A stretch of DNA of 40,998 bases from Planctomycetaceae bacterium (GCA_021205245.1 JAJPXZ010000066.1:1-40998), one strand, 5' to 3'. Positions 8,363-17,021 are shown, counted from the first letter of the stretch. Numbers and translations: made by a program. Notes: generated from the letters alone by a model not told the origin.

Positions 8363-9505
8363 TTACACCAGCGCCGCGATCATATCGCCGACCATATCTC
8401 CAATCGCGGGGCTGGCGGTGAGGCCAGGAGATTCGATGCCGGCGAGGTTGATAAAGCCGCTGCAACCGCGTGCGGCTTCGTGGGCGATGTAGAAGTCGCG
8501 GGCGGGCTGACCGGGACCGGACAGCTTCGGCCGTATTCCCGCCATATCGGGCTGGATGTCGTCTTCGCGCAGAAATGGCAAATAGCGACTGGCGCTGGTG
8601 AAGAATTCATGCCGTAACCCGGGATCGACGGAATAGTCGTATTCGTCTGCCTCGTTCACGTATTCCACGTTCGGCCCCAGCTTTACGCCGCCGGCGAAAT
8701 CGACGATGGTGTGGATGCCGAGTCCGGCGAGGTTGGCCTCGGGCGCAGGGTAGACGAGCGACTTGATGCGCGCACGCGACTCGCCGCCGACAGAAAAATA
8801 ACTGCCCTTACAGGGGTAGAGGCGGAGGTCATTTTTGGCCGGGTTAATGCCGGCCATAGCCATAACCTTTTGCGCACCAAGGCCGGCGGCGTTCACCACT
8901 ACCCGGCTATGTATCAATGCCGGGCCTTCGGCGTCGCGGTAATGGATTTCCCAATCGCCGTCCGACCGCCGGGCCAGGCCGTCCACCGTCGCACCCAAGA
9001 CTATCAGCCCGCCGTCGGCCTCGGCGGTCTTGGCCAGGGCGTCCATATACATGTGGGCGTTCAGAACGCCGGTGTTGGGAGAATGCAGCCCCGCCACTGC
9101 CTTGACGCCGGGGGCGAGCTGCGCCACTTCTTCGCCGGTGAGCAGCCGGAGATCCTCGACATCGTTTTCGCGGCCGACAGTGTGGATGGCTTCCAGTTTG
9201 GCGGCTTCGTCTTCGTTAGTGGCGACAATGACCTTGCCGATACGGAGCAGGGGAAAATTGCATTTCCGGGCAAAGCCGTAGAGCGCGCGCCGCCCGGCGA
9301 CGGAGAGCTGCGCCTTGAGGGAATTGGGGGGATAATACATGCCGCCGTGGACAACTTCGCTGTTCCTGGACGAGGTTTCCCGCCCCAACGCGTCATGCCG
9401 TTCCAGCAGGACAACGTTGAAACGGCTCCCCGCCGCCTTGTGCAGTATCGCCAGGCCGATGACGCCGCCGCCGATTATCGCCACATCGAAGTTGAACGTT
9501 GCCAT
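8363..9505 (-). CDS. FAD-dependent oxidoreductase, L-2-hydroxyglutarate oxidase-like (DAO family)
   Basis: A 380-aa flavoprotein. The N-terminus carries the dinucleotide-binding motif VAIIGGGVIGLAI, then LLERHDALGRETSSRNSEV and HGGMYYPPNSLKA, the FAD contact blocks typical of L2HGDH/LhgO proteins. Further on come VVVNAAGLGA, the YPCKGSYFS block, GLGIHT, KLGPNVEYV and the C-terminal NLAGIESPGLTASPAIGDMV FAD-closing motif. The closest named relatives oxidise L-2-hydroxyglutarate or similar hydroxy acids; the substrate is not certain here. The ATG at 9505 follows a GGGGGA; an upstream TTG in frame is discounted. Neighbours are unrelated (hppA convergent, csrA upstream behind a terminator), so it is probably a single-gene unit. 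TACAAT near 9524-9529 (minus strand) could be its -10. Confidence 0.85.
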   Translation of the reverse strand: MATFNFDVAIIGGGVIGLAILHKAAGSRFNVVLLERHDALGRETSSRNSEVVHGGMYYPPNSLKAQLSVAGRRALYGFARKCNFPLLRIGKVIVATNEDEAAKLEAIHTVGRENDVEDLRLLTGEEVAQLAPGVKAVAGLHSPNTGVLNAHMYMDALAKTAEADGGLIVLGATVDGLARRSDGDWEIHYRDAEGPALIHSRVVVNAAGLGAQKVMAMAGINPAKNDLRLYPCKGSYFSVGGESRARIKSLVYPAPEANLAGLGIHTIVDFAGGVKLGPNVEYVNEADEYDYSVDPGLRHEFFTSASRYLPFLREDDIQPDMAGIRPKLSGPGQPARDFYIAHEAARGCSGFINLAGIESPGLTASPAIGDMVGDMIAALV

Positions 9506-9567
9506 GCCGTCCCCCTTTCGCAAACTTCTCTTACTATTGTAACCATGGTCCGGACGATTTGACCGAC

Positions 9568-9598
9568 AAAAAACGCCGCCTTACAGGAAGGCGGCGTT
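9568..9598 (-). terminator. Terminator of fliW-csrA
   Basis: An 11-bp perfect stem AACGCCGCCTT / AAGGCGGCGTT with a 5-nt loop. On the minus strand it ends in six T residues. It lies directly past the csrA stop at 9603. Confidence 0.95.
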
Positions 9599-9602
9599 GA
9601 AT

Positions 9603-9974
9603 TCAGGGTTTGCGTTTGGGCGGACCTTCCCGCTGGGAAAATTTGGTAATATTCCGGGGCGGGGTTTTGGAATCGGCGCCAAGGCTGCCGCCGCCCGACA
9701 GTTTGGACAGGGAGGACGGCTTCATTTCGCCGCCGCCGCCAGCCTTCAGAAGGTCGCCAAGACCGCCGACCGAAGCGGTGTCGGGCGGCGCTTCCTGTGC
9801 CGCGGCAATGTTTTCCGCCTGGATGGCGTCGTAAATTTCTTTGCGGTGGACCGAGACGCTCCGTGGGGCGGTGATGCCCAGGCGGACCGTGTCACCCCTG
9901 ACGTCGACGACGGTGATTTCCACCGAATCGCCGATCATGATCGTCTCGTCCTTGCGACGACTAAGCACCAGCAT
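9603..9974 (-). CDS. csrA: Carbon storage regulator CsrA with a long C-terminal tail
   Basis: CsrA binds GGA motifs in mRNA leaders and controls translation or stability, often of flagellar and surface genes. The first 60 residues are canonical: [16 protein letters not shown], then [22 protein letters not shown]. The usual protein stops there (60-75 aa). This one continues for about 60 more residues that are Gly/Pro/Ser-rich with a basic end (PPKRKP) and look disordered. The ATG at 9974 has AAGGAG 7 nt before it and overlaps the end of fliW by 14 nt, so the pair is translationally coupled. FliW is the known antagonist of CsrA, so the operon is a self-contained switch. Confidence 0.95.
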   Translation of the reverse strand: MLVLSRRKDETIMIGDSVEITVVDVRGDTVRLGITAPRSVSVHRKEIYDAIQAENIAAAQEAPPDTASVGGLGDLLKAGGGGEMKPSSLSKLSGGGSLGADSKTPPRNITKFSQREGPPKRKP

Positions 9975-10485
9975 GAGCGGACTCCTTGTCCATGCCGTCG
10001 CCATCCGGGCCGGCGTTGTTGGTAGAACCGCTCACCCCTTCGTCCTTCTTGGGCGCGTTGGGATCCTTGAAAAGGCGATACCGGGTGGTATACTGGGGAT
10101 TGACCACCACGATCTGCATGCCGAGCCGCGTTTCGGTATTCATAACGAGCGGCCCCAACAGGTTGGCGGTGGCTTCCATCGGGTCTTTCGGGATAACGAG
10201 GATAAGGCAGACAACGGCATCCTCGGGGCGGTCGAGCTTGAGGATTTGCCGTTCCTTTTCCCCGATGAGGATTTGGTAATTGGACACGACCACCGTCGCT
10301 TCGCAGATGACGAAAGCGAGGTCGGGCTTGTCGCAGCTTTGCAGCCACTTGAACATGCCGTCGTCGGAACATTCAAACATGACGAAGCGCTTGGCATCCC
10401 TAAAGCCAATCACCCCTTCCGGAAAAGTCAGAAGCGCCTCATCCGGCACTTCCTTGTCTCCGAAACGGCTGGTTTTGACGATCAT
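9961..10485 (-). CDS. fliW: Flagellar assembly factor FliW (CsrA antagonist)
   Basis: FliW binds either flagellin or CsrA; when flagellin is secreted, FliW is free to sequester CsrA. The 174-aa product shows family blocks [41 protein letters not shown] and [18 protein letters not shown]. The ATG at 10485 has AGGAGG 8 nt upstream; the open frame runs further up to 10551 but that part is not family sequence. The last 25 residues are a polar tail ([14 protein letters not shown]). It overlaps csrA. No flagellar structural genes lie in the window, so the target flagellin must be elsewhere if it exists. Confidence 0.95.
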   Translation of the reverse strand: MIVKTSRFGDKEVPDEALLTFPEGVIGFRDAKRFVMFECSDDGMFKWLQSCDKPDLAFVICEATVVVSNYQILIGEKERQILKLDRPEDAVVCLILVIPKDPMEATANLLGPLVMNTETRLGMQIVVVNPQYTTRYRLFKDPNAPKKDEGVSGSTNNAGPDGDGMDKESAHAGA

Positions 10486-10581
10486 TCTGCAAACCTCCTG
10501 TGGCCGGGGCCAGTGTCCGGACCCGCGACACGCCGCGTCGTCGATGTCCACCTGAAGATGATAGAGTATTTATCGGCATTA

Positions 10582-10658
10582 TTCCAGTGTTTCTGGAAGG
10601 AAAATTGTGTTTGATTTCGCATGGTTCTCGATATAGAGTACAGTGACGGAAACCACAA
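10582..10658 (-). promoter_or_regulatory. Candidate fliW promoter and inverted repeat
   Basis: On the minus strand TTGTGG (10658-10653), a 17-nt spacer and TATATC (10635-10630) form a moderate promoter. Downstream of it lies TTCCAG-TGTTT-CTGGAA (10582-10598), a clean 6+5+6 inverted repeat within the fliW leader, which could be an operator or an RNA hairpin. Confidence 0.35.
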
Positions 10659-10747
10659 CCTGGAATTTTTTATCTCCATTGACTGTCCAATATTACTAGA
10701 CACCACGCGGGCGGGGGGATTCACCGTGGTAATAGCGGGAGCATAAC

Positions 10748-11437
10748 ATGGCACTAAAAATTATCGCCACAGGCAACGCCGGCGTCTTTTTGCAAAACAG
10801 CGGCGGCTGCATTTATATCGATTCGTTCTTCCACCCGGTCCCCGACGTGGGCGGACGGCCCAGCCTCAGGGGCGCGGATGCCGCAAAGGCCGACGTTATC
10901 CTCGTCACCCATAACCATTACGACCACCTCCACCCCGAGGAAACGCGCGACGCCGCCCTGGCGTCGGGAGCGGTCATCGCCGGTCCGGCCAAGGTCATCC
11001 ACGTTATGGCCAAACACCTGCCGGCCGAGCGCCTCGTCACCCTCGAAGCGCCGGAACGGCAGCAGCCGCCAGCCACCTACCGCACCCAGATCGGGGATAT
11101 CGTTATCACGGCGTTCCGGACCTACCATGGACAGGGGCATAACAGTTATTTAATCGAGATGGGCGGCGTGCGCATCTTCCACGACGCCGACAACGAACGC
11201 ACCCAGCCCCTGGACGTCCCGGCATTGGGCACTATCGACCTGCTCCTCCTTTGCCCCTGGGCAGGGTCGGGCGCGGGTGAATTTGTGCAAAAGCTGAATC
11301 CGCGCAAATGGCTCCTTATCCATATGACTGACGAGGAAATCGACCAGCACCTGGCCGGTACCTTCCTCCCCGCCCTCTTGAGCCCGGTTCCTCCCGGGGT
11401 TGTGGCACTTCGAGGCGGTGAAGTCCTGGAGATCTGA
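10748..11437 (+). CDS. Metallo-beta-lactamase-fold hydrolase (UlaG-like)
   Basis: A 229-aa MBL-fold protein. The metal-binding signature is THNHYDHLHPEE (HxHxDH), followed by YHGQGHNSYLIE, FHDADN and a late LLIHMTDEE. The short, compact form with a MALKIIATGNAGVFL start resembles UlaG-type or general L-ascorbate-6-phosphate-lactonase-like hydrolases, a family with many unassigned members. No substrate can be inferred. The ATG at 10748 follows GGGAG. Its TGA overlaps the dprA ATG by one base, so the two are co-transcribed; other genomes show no strict functional link between them that I can name. Confidence 0.85.
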   Translation: MALKIIATGNAGVFLQNSGGCIYIDSFFHPVPDVGGRPSLRGADAAKADVILVTHNHYDHLHPEETRDAALASGAVIAGPAKVIHVMAKHLPAERLVTLEAPERQQPPATYRTQIGDIVITAFRTYHGQGHNSYLIEMGGVRIFHDADNERTQPLDVPALGTIDLLLLCPWAGSGAGEFVQKLNPRKWLLIHMTDEEIDQHLAGTFLPALLSPVPPGVVALRGGEVLEI

Positions 11438-12687
11438 TGCCGGAGTTGACGGAAAACCTGATCCGTCTGCGTACCGTGCAGGGGGTCGGTAATGCCATTA
11501 TCTGGCGGCTCCTCAGGCACTTCGGCGACTCGGACCGCATCCTTGGCGCGTCGGAACAGGAGCTGTGCGCGGTGAAGGGAGTCAGCCCCGCGCTGGCGGG
11601 ACGAATCGCCCGGGCCGGTTTGTACGACCCCCGTGACGAAATGGACAAGGCGGTCCGGGCCGGCGTCGATATTATTCCCTACGACGACGCCGGTTACCCG
11701 ATGCCGCTTCGGCATATGTTCGATCCGCCGGTGGTGCTGTATGTCAGGGGTAGGCTGATTCCCGAGGACGGCGTGGCGGTGGGTATTGTCGGGACGCGCC
11801 ACAACAGCCGATATGGCAAGGAAAACGCCCTGAACCTCTCGGCGGCACTGGCGCGGGGAGGGTTCACTATCGTCAGCGGCTTGGCCCGGGGAGTCGACAC
11901 CTTTGCCCATACGGGAGCGTTGCAGGCAGGCGGACGCACCATCGGGGTATTGGGCTGCGGCTTCGACCATATGTATCCGGAAGAAAACCGCGACCTCGCC
12001 CTGGAAATGACTCATTCCGGCGCTGTGGTCACCGAGTTTTCGATGGCGACGTCGCCTTCCCGCGACACCTTCCCGGTCCGTAACCGTATTATCGCCGGCT
12101 TGTCCATGGGGCTGCTGGTGGTTGAAGCGCCGCTGCGGTCGGGATCGCTTATCACCGCGCGGTTGGCGAACGAGATCGGCAGGACGGTCTTTGCCGTTCC
12201 CGGCCGGATGGACGACGCCCGCTCCGAAGGCTGCAATCGTCTTATCCGCGACGGCGCTGTGATGGTGCTGGGAGTCGACGATATTTTCCGCGAACTGAAT
12301 CCGTCCTTGCAGGAAGACTGGGACGAGACGAACCCGCCTCCGCCGCCGCCACAGAAAAAGGCGAGGCAGGCGGCTTCGGCCAAGGCTGTCGAGGCCAGCC
12401 TGAATGCGGCGCGTGAGGAGGTGCGCGAAAAATCGCAGGAACGGGAAAAGGCTGCGCCGGCCAGGCCTATGACCGCCGCCGTGCCGCTCAGGAAGCCTTC
12501 GCCCGACTTGGGCGAAAATGAGCGGGTTGTCTTGGCTTGTTTGACACCGGAATGGGCGGTGGTTGACGACCTGACCGAGGCCTGTGGCCTCGACGCCGGC
12601 AAGGCGTCTGCGGCATTGGCGATGCTCCGCCTGCGGCGGCTGGCCGAGCAGGGACCGGGGCAGACATATCGGTTGTATAGGACGTGA
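11437..12687 (+). CDS. dprA: DNA processing protein DprA/Smf
   Basis: DprA loads RecA on single-stranded DNA taken up during natural transformation. The 416-aa product has an N-terminal helix-hairpin-helix-like part (about 1-75), the Rossmann DprA core with IVGTRHNSRYG, GLARGVDTFAHTGAL, GCGFDHMYPEENRDLA, FPVRNRIIAGLS and LRSGSLITARLA, then a Pro/Ala/Lys-rich linker of about 85 residues (PPPPPPQKK and following), and a C-terminal winged-helix-like domain (about 350-416, LTPEWAVVDDLTEACGL). The linker is longer than usual. Start ATG overlaps the upstream stop by one base. Competence is possible, but DprA also occurs in species not known to be transformable. Confidence 0.95.
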   Translation: MPELTENLIRLRTVQGVGNAIIWRLLRHFGDSDRILGASEQELCAVKGVSPALAGRIARAGLYDPRDEMDKAVRAGVDIIPYDDAGYPMPLRHMFDPPVVLYVRGRLIPEDGVAVGIVGTRHNSRYGKENALNLSAALARGGFTIVSGLARGVDTFAHTGALQAGGRTIGVLGCGFDHMYPEENRDLALEMTHSGAVVTEFSMATSPSRDTFPVRNRIIAGLSMGLLVVEAPLRSGSLITARLANEIGRTVFAVPGRMDDARSEGCNRLIRDGAVMVLGVDDIFRELNPSLQEDWDETNPPPPPPQKKARQAASAKAVEASLNAAREEVREKSQEREKAAPARPMTAAVPLRKPSPDLGENERVVLACLTPEWAVVDDLTEACGLDAGKASAALAMLRLRRLAEQGPGQTYRLYRT

Positions 12688-12728
12688 GGCGCGTCTTTAG
12701 ACCAGATACGGCCGAACCTTCCCCCATA

Positions 12729-12911
12729 CGTCACCCCGGCGTGCGGACCTCCACCAGCGCGCTAAGCGAGCGGTTCGGCCGGGGTCCATGCCAATAGCAG
12801 TGAAGGCACCGAACTCATGCGGCTGCCGCCCGTAGCGGATGGACGGGGCGTGGACCCCGGCCGAACCGCCCGTTTTTTCCGCTGATGGGCGTTTATCCCG
12901 CCGGGGTGACG
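12729..12911. repeat. Large palindromic intergenic repeat (REP-like), best copy
   Basis: Two pairs of perfect arms are nested. The outer pair is CGTCACCCCGGC (12729-12740) with GCCGGGGTGACG (12900-12911). The inner pair is 18 nt (12771-12788, beginning CGGTTCGGCC) with its exact complement at 12851-12868. The whole 183-nt unit can fold into a long hairpin. The left end (TCCCCCAT then CGTCACCCCGGCGTGCGG) recurs at 40921-40946, and shorter versions occur at 4857 and 25138. It fills most of the 325-nt gap between dprA and the convergent barrel gene. No coding sequence is seen in it. Confidence 0.85.
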
Positions 12912-12938
12912 GTGGGGTAAGAATGGACGTGCTTATTG

Positions 12939-12976
12939 AAAAAAACCGGTCCCGCGTTCTTTCGAGCGCGGGACCG
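12939..12976 (-). terminator. Terminator of the outer-membrane barrel gene
   Basis: CGGTCCCGCG (12947-12956) pairs with CGCGGGACCG (12967-12976) around a 10-nt loop. On the minus strand it is followed by seven T residues. It lies 37 nt past the barrel stop. Confidence 0.93.
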
Positions 12977-13012
12977 TTTGCATTATGTCTTGTTCGACTC
13001 TCGCACCCACAT

Positions 13013-14023
13013 CTAGAACGCGAGGTTGAAATTCGCCGCGATGCGGTGATCGTCGTAACGGCTGCGGCCTTCGTAGGTGTACTCGACACCGACGGCAATG
13101 CGCTGACCGAGCTTGGCGTCGACGCCAAGGTTGATGCGCGCGCCGAAGTTGTCGCCGGCGGCGCCGACCACTTTCCACTTATCGGCAACGCGGTAGGCAA
13201 AGCCGGGGTGGGCATTCTTCGGATCGACGCGGCCGACCGACGGCACGATGGTGAAGTCGACCTTGGGGGTAATCAGCCACCCGCCCACATCAAACGTCTT
13301 CCGCAACGCTACGCCGATGGGGAACTCGTAAAACGACTGGGAGCCAATGGATACCTGTGCTGGACCCACACCGCCGACATTGTCGAAATGATACCGCTCT
13401 GACGGAGCGTAGGTGTAATCGAACCCGACGTGCGGCGTCAGCAACAGGCCATAGCCAAGCCCCCAGGTGCGGCCTGCCTCAAAACCGAGACTGAAGAGGG
13501 TGCGATTTTCCTTGTCGGTGCCGTTGATGCGGCCGTTCCAGAAGGCGTCCTTGCCCTTGAACTGAGCAAAGCCGAGAAAGGCCGACGCGCTGACATAGGT
13601 GCTGTCGTTGAAAGGCCGGAGGGTGGCAAAGCCGGAGACGCCGGGGACATTGGTGCGGATCTCCATTCCCTGGTTACCCGGGCCATTCAGCTTGCGTGTA
13701 CCAGCTTCGAAATTGAACGCGCCGCCGAACTGGAGCTGGTTGGCGGTATGGACATAGCCGACCGAGAAGGACGTGGGCGTATATTTCGCCCTCGGGAAGG
13801 TATCTGTCTCTTTCTTCAGCCTGACGTTCCGGTGCATAATCGACGCGAACACCTGGTGGACAGGCACGTACTCGTACATGTCGGGCTGGGCCGCGTAAGT
13901 GTTATAACTCGAATTGCCGTGGGTCGCCGGCGTGTAGCGGGCGTTACTGTAGTACTGCCCGGCACTGGCCGTGGCGCACAGGACAAACGCCGCCACAAAA
14001 GCGGCCAAAGCATGTTTTCTCAT
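13013..14023 (-). CDS. Outer-membrane beta-barrel protein (autotransporter-barrel-like)
   Basis: 336 aa. The N-terminus is a clear Sec signal (MRKHALAAFVAAFVLC then ATASAG). The rest shows alternating polar/hydrophobic strands with aromatic girdles, e.g. FSLGFEAGRTWGLGYGLLL and VGFDYTYAPSERYHF, and ends in FNLAF, the terminal Phe typical of BAM substrates. The pattern fits an autotransporter-type 12-strand barrel with a short N-terminal part, so it may be a free-standing barrel and not a passenger carrier. The ATG at 14023 has GGAGGAG upstream. A TATAAT at 14135-14130 (minus strand) is a probable -10. It is monocistronic with its own terminator. Function is unknown. Confidence 0.8.
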   Translation of the reverse strand: MRKHALAAFVAAFVLCATASAGQYYSNARYTPATHGNSSYNTYAAQPDMYEYVPVHQVFASIMHRNVRLKKETDTFPRAKYTPTSFSVGYVHTANQLQFGGAFNFEAGTRKLNGPGNQGMEIRTNVPGVSGFATLRPFNDSTYVSASAFLGFAQFKGKDAFWNGRINGTDKENRTLFSLGFEAGRTWGLGYGLLLTPHVGFDYTYAPSERYHFDNVGGVGPAQVSIGSQSFYEFPIGVALRKTFDVGGWLITPKVDFTIVPSVGRVDPKNAHPGFAYRVADKWKVVGAAGDNFGARINLGVDAKLGQRIAVGVEYTYEGRSRYDDHRIAANFNLAF

Positions 14024-14390
14024 AAAACCACTCCTCCTCACGTCACCGCCTCCCCCGGCGGCAACACAGTACAAAGCGGCATCTCCCCGCGGGACGCCAG
14101 TACACAATTGGTTTATTCCAGGTTGACCAATTATAACGCGACCGCGAAAAGCGCAAGCCCTTCCCGGGATGAAATCCGGAAAAGGTGGATAAATCCGCTT
14201 AAAATTGGGGCTTTTGCACAAGACAAGACCGGCCAACCCCCTCTATCCGTTAACGGAAAATACTTGCACCAAACATCGCATCCGCTATAATCCTCAACTT
14301 GTCTCTTTCGGCTCCAGACGAAGAGCGCGCGGCCCGCCCGCGACGCTGTTTTTTTATTGTCCAGCACATTTTGACAAGGAACGGGGAACC
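14024..14390. other. Divergent regulatory gap between barrel gene and EF-G-like gene
   Basis: This 367-nt interval holds the two divergent promoters and no convincing gene. On the minus side TATAAT lies at 14135-14130; TTGCGC upstream is only 15 nt away, so the -35 is unclear. On the plus side is the strong promoter described separately. The piece 14290-14390 is the untranslated leader of the EF-G-like gene, with a T-run (TTTTTTTATTG) at about 14349 that has no clear hairpin in front of it. Confidence 0.5.
14264..14291 (+). promoter_or_regulatory. Promoter of the EF-G-like gene
   Basis: TTGCAC (14264-14269), a 16-nt spacer and a perfect TATAAT (14286-14291). Transcription would start near 14298, leaving a leader of about 90 nt before the ATG at 14391. 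Confidence 0.75.
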
Positions 14391-16466
14391 ATGGCTAAAC
14401 ATAAGTCATCCGATATCAGAAATATCGTTCTCTGCGGTCATGCCGGAGCCGGAAAAACAATATTTGCCGAAGCCATGTTGCTTAAAGCCAAAGTGGTCTC
14501 GCGCCTGGGTTCCATATCCGACGGTTCGACCGTCTCCGATTACGAAAAGGAAGAAAAAGACTACGGTTATTCACTGAATTCCTCCCTCATGCACCTCACC
14601 CACCAGGCGAAGGAATTCAACATTATAGATACTCCCGGCCAGGTCGATTTCCAGGGCGGCATGATTGCCGGTATGTCCGCCGCCGACATCGCCGTTATCT
14701 GCGTCAACGCCACCCGCGGCGTCGAACTCATGACCCGCAAGGCCTGGGACCTCGCCACCCGCATCGGACTGGGCAAAATCATCGTTATCACCCGCATGGA
14801 CGGCGATAACGTCAACACGCAGGAAATCCTCGCCGGCATCCAAAAGGCGTTCGGACCGAAATGCGTGCCGGTCGTCGTGAACAACGGCGAGGGCGAGACC
14901 CTGATCGGCGTCAGGGCGGCCATGGTCGAAAACCCGGAAGCCGACGCCGACTCCCTGAAGCAAACAGCCATCGAGAACGCGGTGGAAGCCGACGATTCGC
15001 TGATGGAAAAATACATGGAGACGATGGAAGTTTCCAACGACGAGCTGATGGGCGTCATGCCCAAAGCCATTCTGGCGGGTACGCTTGTCCCCGTCTTTAT
15101 GGTCTCGGCCGAAAAAGACTTCGGCGTTGCCGAGTTCATGGACTTCGTCGCCACCTATGGCCCGTCGCCCCTGATGTCGAAGCGCACGCTGGTCAAGGAA
15201 GACTCGGAAGAAACGAGCCAGCTCGACGCCAAGGAAGAAGGACCGGTTCTCGGCCAGGTGTTTAAGGTCGTGTCCGACCCGCACGTCGGCAAGCTGAGCT
15301 ATATGCGTATTTTCAGCGGCAAGCTCGAATCGAAGTCGCAGATAACCATCTCGTCCACCGGCAAGGCGGAAAAAATCGCGCAACTGTTCCGCGCCCAGGG
15401 CGAAAAACGCGAAGACGTCACAGACGCCATCGCCGGCGACATCGTCGGCATCGCGAAGGTGGACAACCTCCACCTCGGCGACACTATTTATACCTCGGGC
15501 GATTGGCGCTTCGAACGGCTGCCCTTCCCCTATCCCATGAGCGGTCTCGCCGTCGCGCCCAAGAACCGTGGCGACGAACAGAAGATGGGTACGAACCTGC
15601 ACCGCCTCTGCGAGGAAGACCCGACCTTTATCTTCAAGCGGAACGATCAGACGGGCGAACAGGTCATTAGCGGCATGGGCCAGGTCCACCTGGACGTCAT
15701 GCTGTCGAGGCTGAAAACCCGCTACGCGATGGAACTTGACACCAAGCCGCCGAAGATTCCGTATCTTGAGACGGTGACGAAGGAAGCCGAAGGCAGCTAC
15801 CGCCACAAAAAACAGTCGGGCGGCGCTGGCCAGTTCGGCGAAGTTCACCTCCGCATCAAGCCGAACGAACGCGGCAAGGGCTTCGAATTCGTGAACGCGA
15901 TTGTCGGCGGCGTCATCTCCGGGCCGTTCATTCCCTCGGTCGAGAAGGGCGTCAAAAAGGCGCTGGACCAGGGGCCGGTGGCCGGCTATCCGCTGGTGGA
16001 CGTGGTTGTCGAGCTGTTCTTCGGCAAGGAACACCCGGTTGACTCCAAGGATATCGCCTTCCAGATCGCCGGCGAAATGGGCTTCCGGGAAATTGTCGAA
16101 AACACCAAGCCGGTCCTGCTCGAGCCGATCGTCAATCTGGAAATCGCCTTCCCGGCCCAGTATTTCGGCGACATCTCCGGCGACATCAGCTCCCGTCGCG
16201 GCCGCCCGACCGGGACCGACCAGATGGGCGACATGCAGGTCCTGAAGGCGCAGGTGCCGCTGGCCGAGGTGGCGGATTACGGGTCGACCCTGAAGGCCAT
16301 CACCCAGGGCGAAGGCTCGTACACGATGGAACTGTCGCACTACGAAGCGGTTCCGTCCAACATCGCCCAGCAGGTGGCCGAACGGGCCAAGAAGATGCAG
16401 GAAGACAAGAGTTCGTCCAGCCGGACTTCCGGCAGGACCTCGGGCAGGACTTCCGCCCGGATGTGA
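14391..16466 (+). CDS. Elongation factor G-like translational GTPase (EF-G2 type)
   Basis: 691 aa with the five-domain layout of EF-G. The P-loop is GHAGAGKT (16-23) and G3 is DTPGQVDF (80-87). The switch I region reads STVSDYEKEEKDYGYS and lacks the canonical RGITI block. G4, normally NKxD, reads TRMD (134-137). Domain IV shows HKKQSGGAGQFGEVHLRI, and domain V ends with ISSRRGRPTG. The C-terminus is a low-complexity Ser/Arg/Thr tail with the repeat TSGR. These changes fit the EF-G2/EF-G-like branch seen in PVC bacteria and others more than the main ribosomal translocase, which probably lies elsewhere in the genome. The ATG at 14391 is preceded by AAGGAACGGGG. If it is the only EF-G in the genome, the normal role would apply. 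Confidence 0.88.
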   Translation: MAKHKSSDIRNIVLCGHAGAGKTIFAEAMLLKAKVVSRLGSISDGSTVSDYEKEEKDYGYSLNSSLMHLTHQAKEFNIIDTPGQVDFQGGMIAGMSAADIAVICVNATRGVELMTRKAWDLATRIGLGKIIVITRMDGDNVNTQEILAGIQKAFGPKCVPVVVNNGEGETLIGVRAAMVENPEADADSLKQTAIENAVEADDSLMEKYMETMEVSNDELMGVMPKAILAGTLVPVFMVSAEKDFGVAEFMDFVATYGPSPLMSKRTLVKEDSEETSQLDAKEEGPVLGQVFKVVSDPHVGKLSYMRIFSGKLESKSQITISSTGKAEKIAQLFRAQGEKREDVTDAIAGDIVGIAKVDNLHLGDTIYTSGDWRFERLPFPYPMSGLAVAPKNRGDEQKMGTNLHRLCEEDPTFIFKRNDQTGEQVISGMGQVHLDVMLSRLKTRYAMELDTKPPKIPYLETVTKEAEGSYRHKKQSGGAGQFGEVHLRIKPNERGKGFEFVNAIVGGVISGPFIPSVEKGVKKALDQGPVAGYPLVDVVVELFFGKEHPVDSKDIAFQIAGEMGFREIVENTKPVLLEPIVNLEIAFPAQYFGDISGDISSRRGRPTGTDQMGDMQVLKAQVPLAEVADYGSTLKAITQGEGSYTMELSHYEAVPSNIAQQVAERAKKMQEDKSSSSRTSGRTSGRTSARM

Positions 16467-16569
16467 CACACATTATAACGGTTCGGTATGGGGACCGTTC
16501 CTTACTACACAGACAACAAGACAGCCGCTGGTGCGGCCGGTGCCGCGTTGAGCGGTTGGAGGAAGAGTC

Positions 16570-16962
16570 ATGAAGCAGAATATTCACCCGAAGTATGAAG
16601 AAACAACCATTAAGTGCGCGTGCGGCAACGAGATCACCACGCGTTCGACCAAGCCGGACATTCGCCTGACCCTCTGCAACGAATGCCACCCGTTCTTCAC
16701 CGGCAAGCAGAAGTTCGTGGACACGGCCGGCCGTATCGAGAAGTTCCAAAAGCGCTTCAACCTGGCCGAAGGCGTCGCGACGGCCGAGGTCGTGAAGGCT
16801 ACAAAGGCGAAGAGCAAGAAGCAGGTGCAGTCCGAGGCGATCCAGGCCGAGAAGCGCGCCAAAGCCGCCCGCAAGGCTCCCAAGCTGAGCGAGGCTGGTG
16901 GTGGTGAAAGTGCCGAAGCCGCCGCTCCCGCGACGCCCGAATCGGCTCCCGCCGCCGAATAG
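16570..16962 (+). CDS. rpmE: 50S ribosomal protein L31 with long C-terminal extension
   Basis: The first 68 residues are zinc-binding (C+) L31: [14 protein letters not shown] (C16, C18), [13 protein letters not shown] (C36, C39) and [19 protein letters not shown] normal L31 ends here; this one adds about 60 residues that are Lys/Ala-rich and then Ala/Pro/Glu-rich (ending ESAPAAE). GGAGGAAGAG precedes the ATG. In the 103-nt leader AACGGT (16477-16482) can pair with ACCGTT (16494-16499), possibly an autoregulatory stem. It is followed by a strong hairpin. Stop is TAG. Confidence 0.95.
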   Translation: MKQNIHPKYEETTIKCACGNEITTRSTKPDIRLTLCNECHPFFTGKQKFVDTAGRIEKFQKRFNLAEGVATAEVVKATKAKSKKQVQSEAIQAEKRAKAARKAPKLSEAGGGESAEAAAPATPESAPAAE

Positions 16963-16990
16963 CGTAGACGCTTTGAAGTTTTCAGGACAT

Positions 16991-17021
16991 GCGCCAGCCC
17001 ATTGCGGGCTGGCGCGCGTTT
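16991..17021 (+). terminator. Terminator of rpmE
   Basis: A perfect 10-bp stem GCGCCAGCCC / GGGCTGGCGC with loop ATTGC. The tail is GCGTTTGCTT, so the T-run is poor but the stem is strong. Confidence 0.65.

Noticed and set aside
12839-13402. Plus-strand frame over the palindromic repeat and barrel gene
   Set aside because: It covers the antisense of the barrel gene and a repeat arm; no domain and no ribosome site.
14571-16469. Long minus-strand frame opposite the EF-G-like gene
   Set aside because: It is a mirror of strongly biased coding sequence on the plus strand, His/Asp/Val-rich in the way antisense frames are. No promoter or motif supports it.
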